From assembly GCF_932276165.1 (NCBI RefSeq), contig NC_064006.1:7826501-7890500 (forward strand): a DNA stretch of 64,000 nt, read 5' to 3'. Shown here piece after piece: positions 1 through 10,056 of this stretch. A program made the position numbers and the translations under genes. Origin of the DNA: Plutella xylostella. Its lineage: Eukaryota > Arthropoda > Insecta > Lepidoptera > Plutellidae. Below the pieces are notes generated by a model, which was given only the letters and a program-made list of their open reading frames with translations, was not told the origin of the DNA and made no database searches. Positions within the stretch are counted from its first letter, which is position 1, and each line of letters begins with the position of its first letter.

Positions 1-446
1 CTGCTTCTATGGCGCGTGTGTTGGGGCGACGGAGATCTCTTCGTATCAGCTTCTTTATACGCTTGTTGAGTACCCGTAGTTCTGACGAAGTGTCACCTGC
101 CGACGGAAATTCGCGTCGAGTGTCTCGCTTGAAAGTTTAGACTCCTTGCTTTTGCTTCTCATGCTAAAATGTCTGTGGCCCACCTCACGAAGAGCCTTCA
201 CTATTTGGATTGTATCCGCGTCAATATCCGTAGTGGTTTCCAGCGATTCGAATCGGCTCTGTAGTTCTCTCTGGAAGCTGGTGTTGCCAGCTCTAATTTG
301 GTGCAGTGTGGGACGAAGGGTCGACTTCACCAGACGTCTCCTCTCCAGCTTGAAGTCAATATTCAGAGTACCTCGGAGAAGTCGGTGATCACTCCCAGTT
401 TTAAACCCATTGATCACTGAGACATCTCTGAATATGTGCCGCTTGT
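1..446 (-). mobile_element. RTE-type LINE fragment (end of endonuclease and linker)
   Basis: On the minus strand the frame from 446 reads KRHIFRDVSVINGFKTGSDH and then RLLRG, the last endonuclease motif (S-D-H) with the typical linker of RTE-like LINEs. The frame breaks near position 70-120, where another frame resumes as LNKRIKKLIRRDLRR. It is a decayed copy in the intron after knk-like exon 13 and continues outside the window. Confidence 0.75.
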
Positions 447-457
447 CAGTTTCATAC

Positions 458-623
458 CGTGAGTAGGCGTGACCCTGCCTCTTCTCGTATGGGCGCCTCC
501 AGCCAGCACCCTGACAGCCCTCGCGGCCGCCTCGTCCAGTCGTTCCAGACCTCCCACCGGCTCCGTGGTGATCATGAGCGGGTGGTAGAACCGAGCGGAG
601 TGGGGGTCGTTGCCGCCGAATAC
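458..623 (-). CDS. knk: knk-like exon 13 (last exon in window)
   Basis: CCTCAG acceptor and GTATGA donor. It encodes GGNDPHSARFYHPLMITTEP and RVLAGGAHTRRGR, conserved in Knk-type C-termini. It ends in phase 1, so at least one more coding exon must lie left of the window. A LINE fragment begins almost at the donor. Confidence 0.8.
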
Positions 624-3600
624 CTGAGGAGAGGAGGAAGAAGTTTTAAAATTTGTCGCTAGATGGCGCTATACACACAAAGATTGTTTACCTTTTATGC
701 GTAGTGTGAATGAATGCAATACCTATAGGTAAGATGTAGGTATGTTTTATAGTCAGCATCATTTAGTACCTGTAGAGTTTTGAACCTTGTCGAATTCACA
801 AATCAGTTAGCCATTCAATGCCGCGATGTAGCAAAAAGGGTAAGTATACTAAGCTGAAAGGGGTGACTCAGAGGGCCATCATGATCAGCTTTTGTTCTAC
901 AATTTTTGTAAATTGGCAAAAAATATATTTGGTTATCCATAGTATTAGAAAGTCACATGACAAACAAAGTTTCTATGGAAAATGAAATATTTTTTTCGTG
1001 TATTTTCAAAACTTGTGATTTTTACAAGAGGACCTTTGTAGGTCTATTACCATACCTTAAAGTTGTAAACCAGTCCCCTCCTCATCTGTAGATCAGGTGC
1101 TATCTGTCCGTTGATGTACCACACCAGGTCGCGACCGAGGCGCGCGCGCCGCCCGCCGCCCGGACCTAGAATAGAATAGAATATTATACAGGGTGTTGGA
1201 AAAGTGGTATACTAAGCCGAAACCTACATGTGCAGCCTGCATGGTATATCTGAGACAGAAAATGATATCAGAACTTAAAAATTTGCGAAAAAGAAATCAT
1301 TTTTCACAGTAAAAACTCACGTGAGCTTGCAGATGTTAGTATGGAAATCGATATTTTTTTTCGCGAATTTTTACATTCTGATTTCATTTTCTAAAATATA
1401 ACATGCTGGAAACAGCCGAAAGGCTTGGTACCCTTTTTGTAACACCCTGTACAGGCTGTTGCAAAACAAGGTAGGTACTAAGTATGTAGGTAACAAGGCG
1501 TGACCAAAATCTTACGTTGACCTAGCTAAAATATAATTTGTTTCTGCCATTTTGATGCACAGATTTTTTATATGACGACTTGAAGAGCATTTATTTTAAT
1601 TATTTTTGTAAAATCATAAGATTAATTGTTTTATTGCTTACCTAATGTAGCTGTGAAAGAGCGTAGAGATGGGTCGAACAGTTCCGGCACATCCCAAGTG
1701 GGTATAGTCGGGGATTTACCGCTGCGGAAGAAAAGAGAAGTAATATTTGCAATATGGCTATTTAAACTGTTGAAATCGAAGAACTAATAATCACATTCGG
1801 TAGAAAGATGCTGATTAAGTACTTTCACTTTCTAATGCAATATTCAAATATAGATTGATAGAGTACTCTTTATTTTTTACACCAACAAATACTTATCAAT
1901 TTTAAATGACTACTTAATTAGGGTACTTACAAAAGGTGGACGTATCGCTTGTAGCGATCTCTTGCAGACAACCTTTATAAGTAGGTAAGTACAAATATTG
2001 TTCATAAGACATAAAACTACAATTACCTAGTAAACGGATAGCAGTCGTTAGTAGGCGGGTTGGCATTCACATTAATTGACACATCCTTCTTGGGGTAGAT
2101 GTGGTGGAACGATGGCCCGCGCTCGTGGTCCAGCGTGCCGATGGACCACACGATGTAGGTCGGTCCTTCCGTTTGCCACTCGCGGTCTATTGAGTCGTCT
2201 GGGTAAGAAAAGAAAACATTATAATATGTATCGGGTTTTGCAGAAGTGGTTTAGTAAACAGAAAGACTTAGGGCCTAATTTTTTTCTAGGTCTATTAAGC
2301 GAAGTAAGTATATTTCTAATGATTGTAAAGTCATCTGATTCATCATTGCCAAATGGACAACCTTTTAAGATTAAACTGAATACAAACTTGGATACGTATA
2401 GATTTGACCAGCTACCTTATTCACAGCACAGAGACATCGAATGAATAAAATAGTCGACGTGATCAATTTAATGTAACAAATAATTTAGAAATACGTCGAG
2501 GAACCGATAGGAATTAGGAACCTATTGCAATAATATATCTTAGTTAGATCGTAACGATACCAAACCGAGCGAACTTTTGTGCTGTAAATAGTGTAGCTGG
2601 TTGAACCTTCTCTAAGTTCAATAGAAAAGGACAAAATAGCACAGAACACAATACTCACAAGGCTTCAGCGTCTGCCTATAAGTGACCACAGTGAGTCCAT
2701 CGCTCCTGGAGCCAGAGAACAGCTGGTTGTTGTCCAGGTGCCCCAGTCTAGTGTCCGCACAGACGCCGCGCCACGCGCCCAGCACCTGCACGCACTGGAA
2801 TATGAGCCTTATTAGTAAATTAATAGAGATAAAATTGCATTGGAGGAATTGCGAGCAGTGCCGAAGCGACGTTTTGAGACAGTTGCAAGGTAAATGCGCG
2901 ATTGTCGCTTGTTTCTTAGTGGGAATTTTAAATTAATAGTAGCCTATGTAATGATCCAGGGTGCCAGCTTCCTATATACCAAATTTTATAAAATTCCATT
3001 CATTATTTTCGCATAAAAGAGGTTTATAATACACAAGTGTCAGTATTTTTAGCACGAAAGTGCTTTTTTAAGACACGAGTGTGAAACGCGATGACATAAT
3101 ATCATAGCGTCTGCCTATAAGTGACCACAGTGAGCCCGTCGCTCCTGGAGCCAGAGAACAGCTGGTTGTTGTCCAGGTGCCCCAGTCTAGTGTCCGCACA
3201 GACGCCGCGCCACGCGCCCAGCACCTGCACGCACTGGAATATGAGCCTTATTAGTAAATAAATAGAGATAAAATTGCATTGGAGGAATTGCGAGCAGTGC
3301 CGAAGCGACGTTTTGAGACAGTTGCAAGGTAAATGCGCGATTGTCGCTTGTTTCTTAGTGGGAATTTTAAATTAATAGTAGCCTATGTAATGATCCAGGG
3401 TGCCAGCTTCCTATATACCAAATTTTATAAAATTCCATTCATTATTTTCGCATAAAAGAGGTTTATAATACACAAGTGTCAGTATTTTTAGCACGAAAGT
3501 GCTTTTTTAAGACACGAGTGTGAAACGCGATGACATAATATCATAGCGTCTGCCTATAAGTGACCACAGTGAGCACGTCGCTCCTGGAGCCAGAGAACAG

Positions 3601-6600
3601 CTGGTTGTTGTCCAGGTGCCCCAGTCTAGTGTCCGCACAGACGCCGCGCCACGCGCCCAGCACCTGCACGCACTGGAATATGAGCCTTATTAGTAAATTA
3701 ATAGAGATAAAATTGCATTGGAGGAATTGCGAGCAGTGCCGAAGCGACGTTTTGAGACAGTTGCAAGGTAAATGCGCGATTGTCGCTTGTTTCTTAGTGG
3801 GAATTTTAAATTAATAGTAGCCTATGTAATGATCCAGGGTGCCAGCTTCCTATATACCAAATTTTATAAAATTCCATTCATTATTTTCGCATAAAAGAGG
3901 TTTATAATACACAAGTGTCAGTATTTTTAGCACGAAAGTGCTTTTTTAAGACACGAGTGTGAAACGCGATGACATAATATCATAGCGTCTGCCTATAAGT
4001 GACCACAGTGAGCCCGTCGCTCCTGGAGCCAGAGAACAGCTGGTTGTTGTCCAGGTGCCCCAGTCTAGTGTCCGCGCAGACCCCGCGCCACGCGCCCAGC
4101 ACCTGCACGCACTGGAATATGATCCTAGTTAGTATAGCGATAGAGGTCAAATTGCCGTGTCACATGAAATTGAGACAGATGCTGCTATGGCCACTTTAGG
4201 AGAAAGTATATCTAGGCCAAAATAACGAACGAGCTTTTCCGTTCCTCAAGATCTCGGCTACGTCTGTGCCAAATTTCACCAAAATAATTTCAGTAATTTA
4301 GAAATGAATGAGCAAAAGCCACAGTTCGTAATTTAGCTTTTGTAATACAAGTGTGAAATGCGATGATATAATATCTCTCTAGAGAACAGTTGGTTGTTGC
4401 AATGTGGTCCAGCTATTGCTTGGTCTATTTGAGCCCTGTTATGCAGAGGTCAAAGTGCAGTAGAACGATGATAATAGACCGAAATAGAGACCGAGCGTTG
4501 TAGTCCACGCCAATGGCGTCGCGTGGTTTTGATACATTATTGGTTTACGTTTGACACATCTGTCAAGAATATAATATGAAGATGACGTATAATTGATGAA
4601 CCAATTCCTGGTTACGATATAACCGACTATGGTGAAATTGGAGTTAAGTTTGATTAATTTTAATTGTCTGATCCCTTGTTAAATATTCTTCATTGTTGCA
4701 GACAGTGTCATTATTTCCCGTTAAGGAGTAATTTGGTGCTATTTTCACTGGATCTTTTTCATTTGCGAGTGTATTACTAAGAAATCCTTACCGGAGATAA
4801 ATCCGTTACATTATAATCAGTGGCGAAGGCCCTCTGCAGCTTCTGGTCGCAGTGCGCCCCCGCTATGTCTGCACCCAGCATCTGTGACCCGGTGGTCGAG
4901 CCCGATATGCCGAATGACATACTTACAGGATTTCGCGTCTATAATACACTTATTTCAATGACACGTGTGGAGTTGAAATGGCAGGTGGAACTTTTTCATT
5001 GCTCGCGAGTGTGTTAAGGCCTTAAATTACCATCGAAACTAAGACACTTGCTAAATGCTGTCAGATGGCTGTCAAACGGCTTATAAATATATCAAATTTT
5101 GTTTTTTTTTTATAGTGACACAGTTATAGTTTTTTTTTTTACCACGAGTACTTACCGTTTTTTTACTCTGTTACTATTGGTCCGCATAATCCAAGTACTT
5201 AATTTACTACTGCGTTGCGGTTCTAAATACAACCCACCTCACTCTTTATCCATCTCTGTAAATATCGGAAATGTGCAAGAGACATACTTAAATCTCGTTA
5301 GTAAAAAAAAACTAAAGTACTTATAAAACTTACCGGAGCTAAATCAGTGACATTATAATCCGTGGCGAAGGCCCTCTGCAGCTTTTGGTCGTAGTACGCC
5401 ACCGCTATGTCTGCACCCAGCATCTGAGAGCCAGTTGTGGAACCGGATATACCGAACGCCATGTATTCGTTGTCTTCTATCTGAAAATGTAAAGGTTGAT
5501 GGATTTTAAATTCAATGAGAATTAATCAGATTCATAAACTATTTATTTCTGCATTGACAACAAAACTTACGCCAATGTTCAAGCCAATGGCGACTCGGAC
5601 TTGAGCACGAAGGTTCCGTACCATTGTCTATACAGGGTGTAGCAAAAAGGGTATAGTAATCCGAAAGGGGGTCATACTGAACCACTATTATTCTATGACT
5701 TTTGGTGATTCGTGACGAAATCCCATAACGAAAAGTCACGTGACCAACAGCGTTTCTATGGAGAAGCTACATTTTGTCGTAGAACAACAGTAATTTAGAA
5801 TGCCCGCCAGATCACCCCCTTTTAATTTACTATGCACTTGATTCGTCATTTCGGAAGGCATCTATCGAACACCCTGTATACGGTGTATACCACCTACCTG
5901 AGCCGCCAGCTGTATGGTGACCTGCGGGCCGTGCACCTCCCATGACACCTGGTACCCTCGGTGCAGCTGCTTGCAGTTGGGCAGGGATGACCTGGAACAA
6001 ACATATAGGAAGATATAGAGTATAAACAGTCATACATTGCATGTGAGTTTAAGGGTTTCGTATTTTAAAAATAAAACCCTTACCTATATGATCACAATAG
6101 ACTCTTCATCTCGGGAATGCATAGATATAATTACCAATTTAGTTGAAAAACATGAATTTCAGTCTACGGTCTCTTGAAGGTACGAAAAATCATTTTTCTA
6201 ATCTTTATTAGGTATAACTTATAACTGCCATTTATTTTACCAAAAATTACAATTTGATGCCTACAAGTAATATTTGCAAAGCAGCACTGTCTACCCCACC
6301 AATTTTTGGGTAAACCTTATCAAAAACTCAATAGCCCCTGTTTACTTCTTTTACCACCATTAGTCAAGCCATAAATTTCATATCCTACTCACGCATGAGG
6401 CAACACACTGGCCAGTTGCGGCGGCACGTTCAATCCATCCGACACCAGTACCGAAGCCAGGCTGGTGGCGGCGAGGGCGTCCCACACTGAGAGCCAGGAG
6501 ATGTCGCGCACTGTTGTAGAGCCTGCTAGTGTTAGCCGCACGTCTGTGCCGTTGTAGGGAGAGAGGGGCTCCACACTGGAAGGTGTAAAAAGGTCTTTAA

Positions 6601-9600
6601 TTATAATTATTGAAGACTTTATAAGCTAGCTTTTTTAAGGCTTGGTCCACCAACCACACACTAGACCAGCGCGGTGGACTAAGCCTTAAAACCATTACTT
6701 TATTGGAAGGATACCCGAGCCCAGCAGTGAGGACGTGATGGGTCGACATTAGCATTCCCTAACAGTTTTTATTTTAAATCTATTGTTGAATGTCCATTAG
6801 TAGAACTTAAAATCCCGTGCCATGCCGTCCCCGTGTGCGTAGACCATTAAGGTTATAGCTTATTAGAGCCACCCGGCACCCACCCCGCACCGCCTCGTCA
6901 CACGTCGTACAGTCATTGTCGACAGGTGGTTAACCAGTGGACCCCGCGCTGAGCCGCGCGAGGCGAGGCGGTGCGTAGTTGGTGTTGGGTGGCTCTAATG
7001 AGTTATGATGATTCGTAAGAGCTGCCAGAAAGTCTGTTAGTGAAGTACTGTTTTCATAAAACGAAAATTTCTAATATTAGTGTTGGAATACTCACTATCC
7101 ATACTCGTCGGGCACCTTGGTCCCGCGCGCGGAGGGCTGGGCGCCCTCGCCCGCCCAGAAATACACCTCGCCGCCGCTGCCGTCGTAGCGGAACGACGGG
7201 ATCCTGGGGAATAATGTAGGTTGCTTTATGTGAGTCTGCTAGGAAGTCGTGGCCAGAGCTCAACTTGCTGGCCACGACTTCCTAGCAATATCTTGTGCCC
7301 TATGACCTCAGCACCTCTACTTGCCAAAATAGACTAGAGTATCCTCCAAGAGTCGAAAAAAAGGTTGCTTAAAACTCAGCTTTATTAAAGTTTGAGTTAC
7401 ACAGGATCTAGGGCGACTTGCACAAACATTTAAATCTAGATTTAGTGTCAAATATCGATTTAAGAAACGTCAATCCATATAAAATTTGACACTAAATCGA
7501 GATTTAACACTAAATCTAGATTGAATATGTTGGTGCAAGTGGCCCCTAATGGAATAACTTTTTTTACGGAAAATATTAATTATTCAGATTGAAGAGTAAA
7601 ACCCCCCTTTATGAAAAACCCTGTATCACAAATACAGTTATACTCACAGTATAGTCCTAGCATCCAACACTTTAACGGGCCCGCTACTGACCGCCGGCGA
7701 GCCGGTCATGGGCCCGAGGGTCCGTTCAGTTGGAGCCTCGAAGTCATCCGGTATGGCCACGTCTCCGAAGGTGTTCTGTGTGGCGATGTCATACACACAG
7801 AGCCACTTCAGGCGAGATAGCCGCTTGCCTTCCGGTAGGATTAGACGGACTTCGGCGTCGAAGTAGCGTTCTAGGACATTTGTTCTGGAATTAGAGGGGT
7901 GGGAGGTTAATTTATGCTACAAACACCATTAATTTATTTTGATTGCTGCCTGTAAGTATAACAGTTTGATCATTGCAGCTTAACTGTGCGTTTCCATATG
8001 AATGCTCAGTATGGAAATGCACAGTTATGGTAGGGGTGACCTATGGCGTTTAGGGCAGACTTTGATAGGCATAAGAGCTAATACCTAGAGTTTGTGTGTC
8101 TTTGTGCATCTGAGATTCCCATCCGACCATATTGTCCTTACTACAACCAAACTGTTTAACATAATACTTATTAGGCTTAGCTTTCTTTCTGAGAGATGTG
8201 CTCTGGGTATAGGCACTGAAGCTGTGCTGTATACAGTATGATCAAACTCTGACTGTAGATATCTGGACTAATGTTAATATTCCACAAGCAGATGCAATGA
8301 TCCATAGCAGAAGAGCTACTACCACCACCAAAACTTTAGCATGTTAATTGCTTCATCTGAATCCATAAGCATAATTTTTTGAGGGTCAAATCTGTCGTAG
8401 CTTGTATGGATTAGTCAGATGTTTGACAGGCTGGTTTGAGGATGCTGCTTATGGATTGCTAATAGGTAGGGGACTACTCACTTCCCATTCTCATCAGGCA
8501 CAATGAACCCCTGCGGTCCCGGCAGCCCGGAGTCTCCCGCCCAGAAGAATGTGTCATCCCCCGTCCCGTCATAGTTGAAGTTCACCAGCAGAATGGTCCA
8601 GTCGTCCACTGCATACACGTCCCCGGACACCTGGAATGAAGAATGATGGCAATGTTGTATAGGGCTTGGAGAAATACATATTTTAACCCGTTTTCTATGT
8701 AAATAATGATCTGGGGGGTCACTCTCTAAACCAACAAACAAACAAACGAGAATTGACATACACCAAGATAGACATGTGGTAAGCAGTTTTGTTTTTTCAA
8801 AGCTTCAGAAAGCTGCACAAACCACAGCTCTATCTCGTTATACTGCCACCATGAGGCATGTGCCGATTGTGTAAAAAAAATATTTCTTGTTGACTTTGAC
8901 AGTGTTCACCCAGCGCCTGCAGTGTTGTAACATCGGTGAGTCTAGTTGGCCAGAGAGCCTGTATAACATAAACATGTTTACCCTGTTACATGTTTACATA
9001 ACCAAAAGGGCTGAGTAATGGAATGTAACCAAAATAACTGACAAAATGATGAGGCTACCCTTATTTATGAGTCATTTAGTATGTGTCTCTTTTTCAGACA
9101 CACAATTTAATATTAATAAAAGTTAATTTGTATGTTTAGATTAGAAACTCATTCTTACTACTGTGTAATGTTTGGATTCATTGCTGATATATTATGTTAA
9201 ACAAAGCCTATAATAAATAAACAATATTGATGAGTGCAGAAATTATTAGAACACAACAAACAAAATGTCAATGCCATACCAATGAGTCAATCCTCCAGTA
9301 ATTATCCACAGCGATGCAAAAAACAAGTTTATAACATGATTAATAAATTAAGTTAGCAGACTGAGTTGCGAAACTGTCGCTTCAATAGACATAATGAAAT
9401 TGAATGAAAACTTACTTGGTGGTGGTAGGACTTGAGTTTACCGATGAAAGCCCCTCGGTATGGGCCATCGTCTTCTTGTGATGAACATCCTGGAATCGCA
9501 AACAAAAGTTTTTATAAAACAAAAAAGTTTTAAAGAAAGAGAAAGTTGTCAACTTCTTGGAATCATACTAGAAGGGAATTTCTATGAAATTATGACTTCC

Positions 9601-9647
9601 TTACCTTTGGTGACGAGAGCTAGTATCACTAAACACAAAGCGTACAT
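458..9647 (-). CDS. knk: Knickkopf-like protein (signal peptide, DM13, DM13, DOMON, cupredoxin-like), 3' end outside window
   Basis: Thirteen exons on the minus strand join in one frame with GT/AG borders: 9605-9647, 9416-9489, 8482-8630, 7648-7884, 7096-7203, 6393-6575, 5898-5991, 5334-5480, 2659-2794, 2027-2198, 1642-1721, 1056-1165 and 458-623, giving 566 residues and ending in phase 1. Residues 1-15 form a hydrophobic signal peptide. DM13 domains lie at about 27-140 and 150-250 (YAVDDWTILLVNFNYDG, VLDARTILIPSFRYDG). A DOMON domain is at about 268-430. A cupredoxin-like region follows, with GRDLVWYING and GGNDPHSARFYHPL. The block YDIATQNTFGDV in the first DM13 points to Knk rather than Skeletor. 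Knk proteins are extracellular, apical and usually GPI-anchored, and they organise and protect chitin in new cuticle (known of the family). The C-terminus and any anchor signal are outside the window. A Knk2/Knk3-type paralog cannot be excluded. Confidence 0.85.
1056..1165 (-). CDS. knk: knk-like exon 12 (cupredoxin-like start)
   Basis: TTCTAG acceptor, GTATGG donor. It encodes GRDLVWYINGQIAPDLQMRR. It is G+C-rich and R-rich at its start. The frame is continuous with exons 11 and 13. Confidence 0.82.
1188..1450. repeat. MITE with ACAGGGTGTT termini
   Basis: The ends ACAGGGTGTTGGAAAAG and the inverse CTTTTTGTAACACCCTGT enclose about 260 bp in the intron between exons 11 and 12. Partial relatives, with GGGTATAnTAAGCCGAAAGG-like text, lie near 830-1000, 5631-5880, 15530-15590, 19405-19500, 29168-29360 and 57785-57842. 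Confidence 0.7.
1642..1721 (-). CDS. knk: knk-like exon 11 (linker)
   Basis: CCGCAG acceptor and GTAAGC donor. It encodes IPTWDVPELFDPSLRSFTA, the linker between the DOMON and the C-terminal cupredoxin-like part. Confidence 0.82.
2027..2198 (-). CDS. knk: knk-like exon 10 (end of DOMON)
   Basis: TTACCCAG acceptor and GTAATT donor. It encodes YIVWSIGTLDHERGPSFHHI and NPPTNDCYPF, a typical DOMON C-terminal part of the Knk/Skeletor family. Confidence 0.88.
2659..2794 (-). CDS. knk: knk-like exon 9 (DOMON), functional copy
   Basis: ATTCCAG acceptor, GTGAGT donor, 136 nt. It encodes CVQVLGAWRGVCADTRLGHL and GLTVVTYRQTLKP. Of four tandem copies this is the only one with the proper 3' end and donor, and only it joins exons 8 and 10 in frame. 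Confidence 0.87.
3106..3233 (-). pseudogene. knk exon 9 duplicate 1 (no donor, stop)
   Basis: An intact acceptor and DOMON reading frame run to YRQTL, where the codon after CTA is TGA (3104-3102). The real exon has CTG AAG CCT T and a GTGAGT donor at this point. Inclusion would truncate the protein within the DOMON. Confidence 0.85.
3545..3672 (-). pseudogene. knk exon 9 duplicate 2 (no donor, stop)
   Basis: Same structure as the duplicate at 3106-3233, 439 bp further upstream in the gene. The acceptor is kept, the donor lost, and the frame ends in TGA right after the homology. Confidence 0.85.
3984..4111 (-). pseudogene. knk exon 9 duplicate 3 (no donor, stop)
   Basis: This is the first copy met by a transcript coming from exon 8. 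It has small differences (GCGCAGACCCCGCG on the plus strand) and intron sequence that diverges beyond 4122, so it is the oldest of the clear copies. Its 3' end is truncated like the others. Confidence 0.83.
4350..4410 (-). repeat. decayed fifth remnant of the 439-bp array
   Basis: GTGTGAAATGCGATGATATA, then GAGAACAGTTGGTTGTTG, match the unit junction and the exon with several substitutions and an internal deletion. This suggests an older, larger array. Confidence 0.6.
4540..4644. repeat. MITE remnant (GGTTATNNNACCGACTATGG family)
   Basis: A truncated copy of the element that is complete at 21891-22042 and 62739-62888. It retains TTGACACATCTGTCAAGAAT, GATGACGTATAATTGATGAA and the right end. 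Confidence 0.6.
4802..4920 (-). pseudogene. partial duplicate of knk exon 8
   Basis: The minus frame reads SFGISGSTTGSQMLGADIAG and TDYNVTDLSP and keeps the GTAAG donor. The first codons of the exon (IEDNEYMA in the real copy) and the acceptor are missing. The duplicate lies about 532 bp downstream of the real exon 8. Changes such as Y-Y to H-C suggest relaxed selection. Confidence 0.8.
5334..5480 (-). CDS. knk: knk-like exon 8 (DOMON)
   Basis: Exactly 49 codons between a TTTTCAG acceptor and GTAAG donor. It encodes MAFGISGS, MLGADIAVAYYD and TDYNV, a DOMON core. A truncated second copy of this exon lies downstream at 4802-4920. Confidence 0.88.
5898..5991 (-). CDS. knk: knk-like exon 7 (start of DOMON)
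   Basis: TTCCAG acceptor, GTAGGT donor. It encodes NCKQLHRGYQVSWEVHGPQ and VTIQLAAQ, the first DOMON strands. The exon ends in phase 0. Confidence 0.88.
6393..6575 (-). CDS. knk: knk-like exon 6 (end of DM13-2)
   Basis: TTCCAG acceptor, GTGAGT donor, 183 nt in frame. It includes TVRDISWLSVWDALAATS. The cysteine that follows SVW in the Skeletor-like neighbour is replaced by D here. Confidence 0.88.
6639..6689. repeat. short foldback repeat
   Basis: AAGGCTTGGTCCACC and GGTGGACTAAGCCTTA form an inverted pair around about 20 nt, in a knk-like intron. Confidence 0.5.
6862..6999. repeat. 138-bp MITE (ATTAGAGCCACCC termini)
   Basis: The ends ATTAGAGCCACCCGGCACCC and TGGGTGGCTCTAAT are inverted. 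The G+C-rich middle contains further inverted pieces. It lies in the intron between exons 5 and 6. Confidence 0.65.
7096..7203 (-). CDS. knk: knk-like exon 5 (DM13-2)
   Basis: CCCCAG acceptor and GTGAGT donor. It encodes IPSFRYDGSGGEVYFWAGEG and KVPDEYGY, the second DM13 strand set. A 20-bp perfect hairpin lies about 34 nt upstream of the acceptor. Confidence 0.9.
7237..7287. repeat. perfect 20-bp hairpin upstream of exon 5
   Basis: TGCTAGGAAGTCGTGGCCAG is followed after 11 nt by its exact reverse complement. On the minus strand the hairpin ends about 34 nt before the exon 5 acceptor, in branch-point territory. Confidence 0.75.
7410..7547. repeat. 138-bp MITE (AGGGCGACTTGCACA termini)
   Basis: The ends AGGGCGACTTGCACAA and TGGTGCAAGTGGCCCCT are imperfectly inverted. 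Internal repeats of AAATCTAGATTTAGTGT occur in both orientations. A half copy starts at 59845. Confidence 0.65.
7648..7884 (-). CDS. knk: knk-like exon 4 (end of DM13-1, start of DM13-2)
   Basis: A 237-nt exon with intact phase-2 borders. It contains LKWLCVYDIATQNTFGDV, the Knk-like end of the first DM13, then a linker, then the start of the second domain (VLDARTIL). Confidence 0.9.
7981..8027. repeat. 18-bp hairpin in the intron before exon 4
   Basis: TAACTGTGCGTTTCCATA and TATGGAAATGCACAGTTA flank 11 nt, with one G/T-type mismatch, about 95 nt upstream of the exon 4 acceptor. Confidence 0.6.
8482..8630 (-). CDS. knk: knk-like exon 3 (DM13-1 core)
   Basis: In phase 0 from a TTCCAG acceptor this exon reads VSGDVYAVDDWTILLV, then FNYDG and a FFWAG block, to a GTGAGT donor in phase 2. 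This is the beta-strand core of a DM13 domain. Confidence 0.9.
9416..9489 (-). CDS. knk: knk-like exon 2 (start of DM13-1)
   Basis: The exon is bordered by a CCAG acceptor and GTAAG donor. It encodes GPYRGAFIGKLKSYHHQ, the typical beginning of a DM13 domain (G-x-x-I-G-K-L-x-x-x-H-H). Confidence 0.85.
9605..9647 (-). CDS. knk: knk-like exon 1 (signal peptide)
   Basis: ATG at 9647-9645 opens a short hydrophobic run (MYALCLVILALV), ending at a GTAA donor in phase 1. Immediately upstream on the minus strand is a pyrimidine tract ending TTTCAG, 8 bases before the ATG. A separate upstream non-coding 5' exon is therefore likely. Confidence 0.75.
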
Positions 9648-9948
9648 TTTAGTAACTGAAAGAAATAAATCTAAAGGTTAATTTGAACTTTCTCTTGCTA
9701 AAAGGTCGAGCATTGTTGTTTTCGTCACCTTCACTTCCGTTTACTAACTTACTTAACTGTCACTGTCAGCTGTCAAAAAAAGCGTTCACGTGTCATTTTA
9801 GACATAACTTGAACTTATTTTGAGTATGTTTTCTATTAGTTCAACAGAACTAATAATATAAAAGTACAGAAATATATTTATAGATGGCGCTGTTTACTGT
9901 TTTACGTTTGATCATTTATGTACTAAGTAGGTACGGTAGTAGTCTGAT

Positions 9949-10056
9949 GATCTGCGGAAGGTAGCGGGAAGCCGCTGGATGCAGATGGCGGGTGACCGTT
10001 TGGGGTGGCGATCGTTAGGAGAGGCCTATGTCCAACAGTGGACTACGGAAGGCTGA
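9949..10056 (+). mobile_element. RTE-type LINE C-terminal remnant
   Basis: An open frame DLRKVAGSRWMQMAGDRLGW ending SLGEAYVQQW...G-stop is the conserved C-terminus of RTE-like reverse transcriptases. It lacks the rest of the element. Confidence 0.75.

Larger units (their letters stand above)
2667..4120. repeat. 439-bp tandem array carrying partial exon 9 copies
   Basis: The same 439-bp unit starts at 2667, 3106, 3545 and 3984. Each unit holds 128 bp of knk exon 9 with its acceptor, then about 310 bp of intron. Spacing is exact (439 each time). Copies differ mainly at a few sites, for example a variable triplet in GTGAGYNCRTCGC. The last unit diverges after about 4122. Confidence 0.92.

Noticed and set aside
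2667..4120. Mutually exclusive knk exons
   Set aside because: The extra copies lack a donor and end in TGA directly after the homology, so they cannot be swapped in as internal exons. Use as truncating terminal exons remains open.
2667..4120. CRISPR-like array
   Set aside because: The units are 439-bp tandem exon/intron duplicates in an animal genome.
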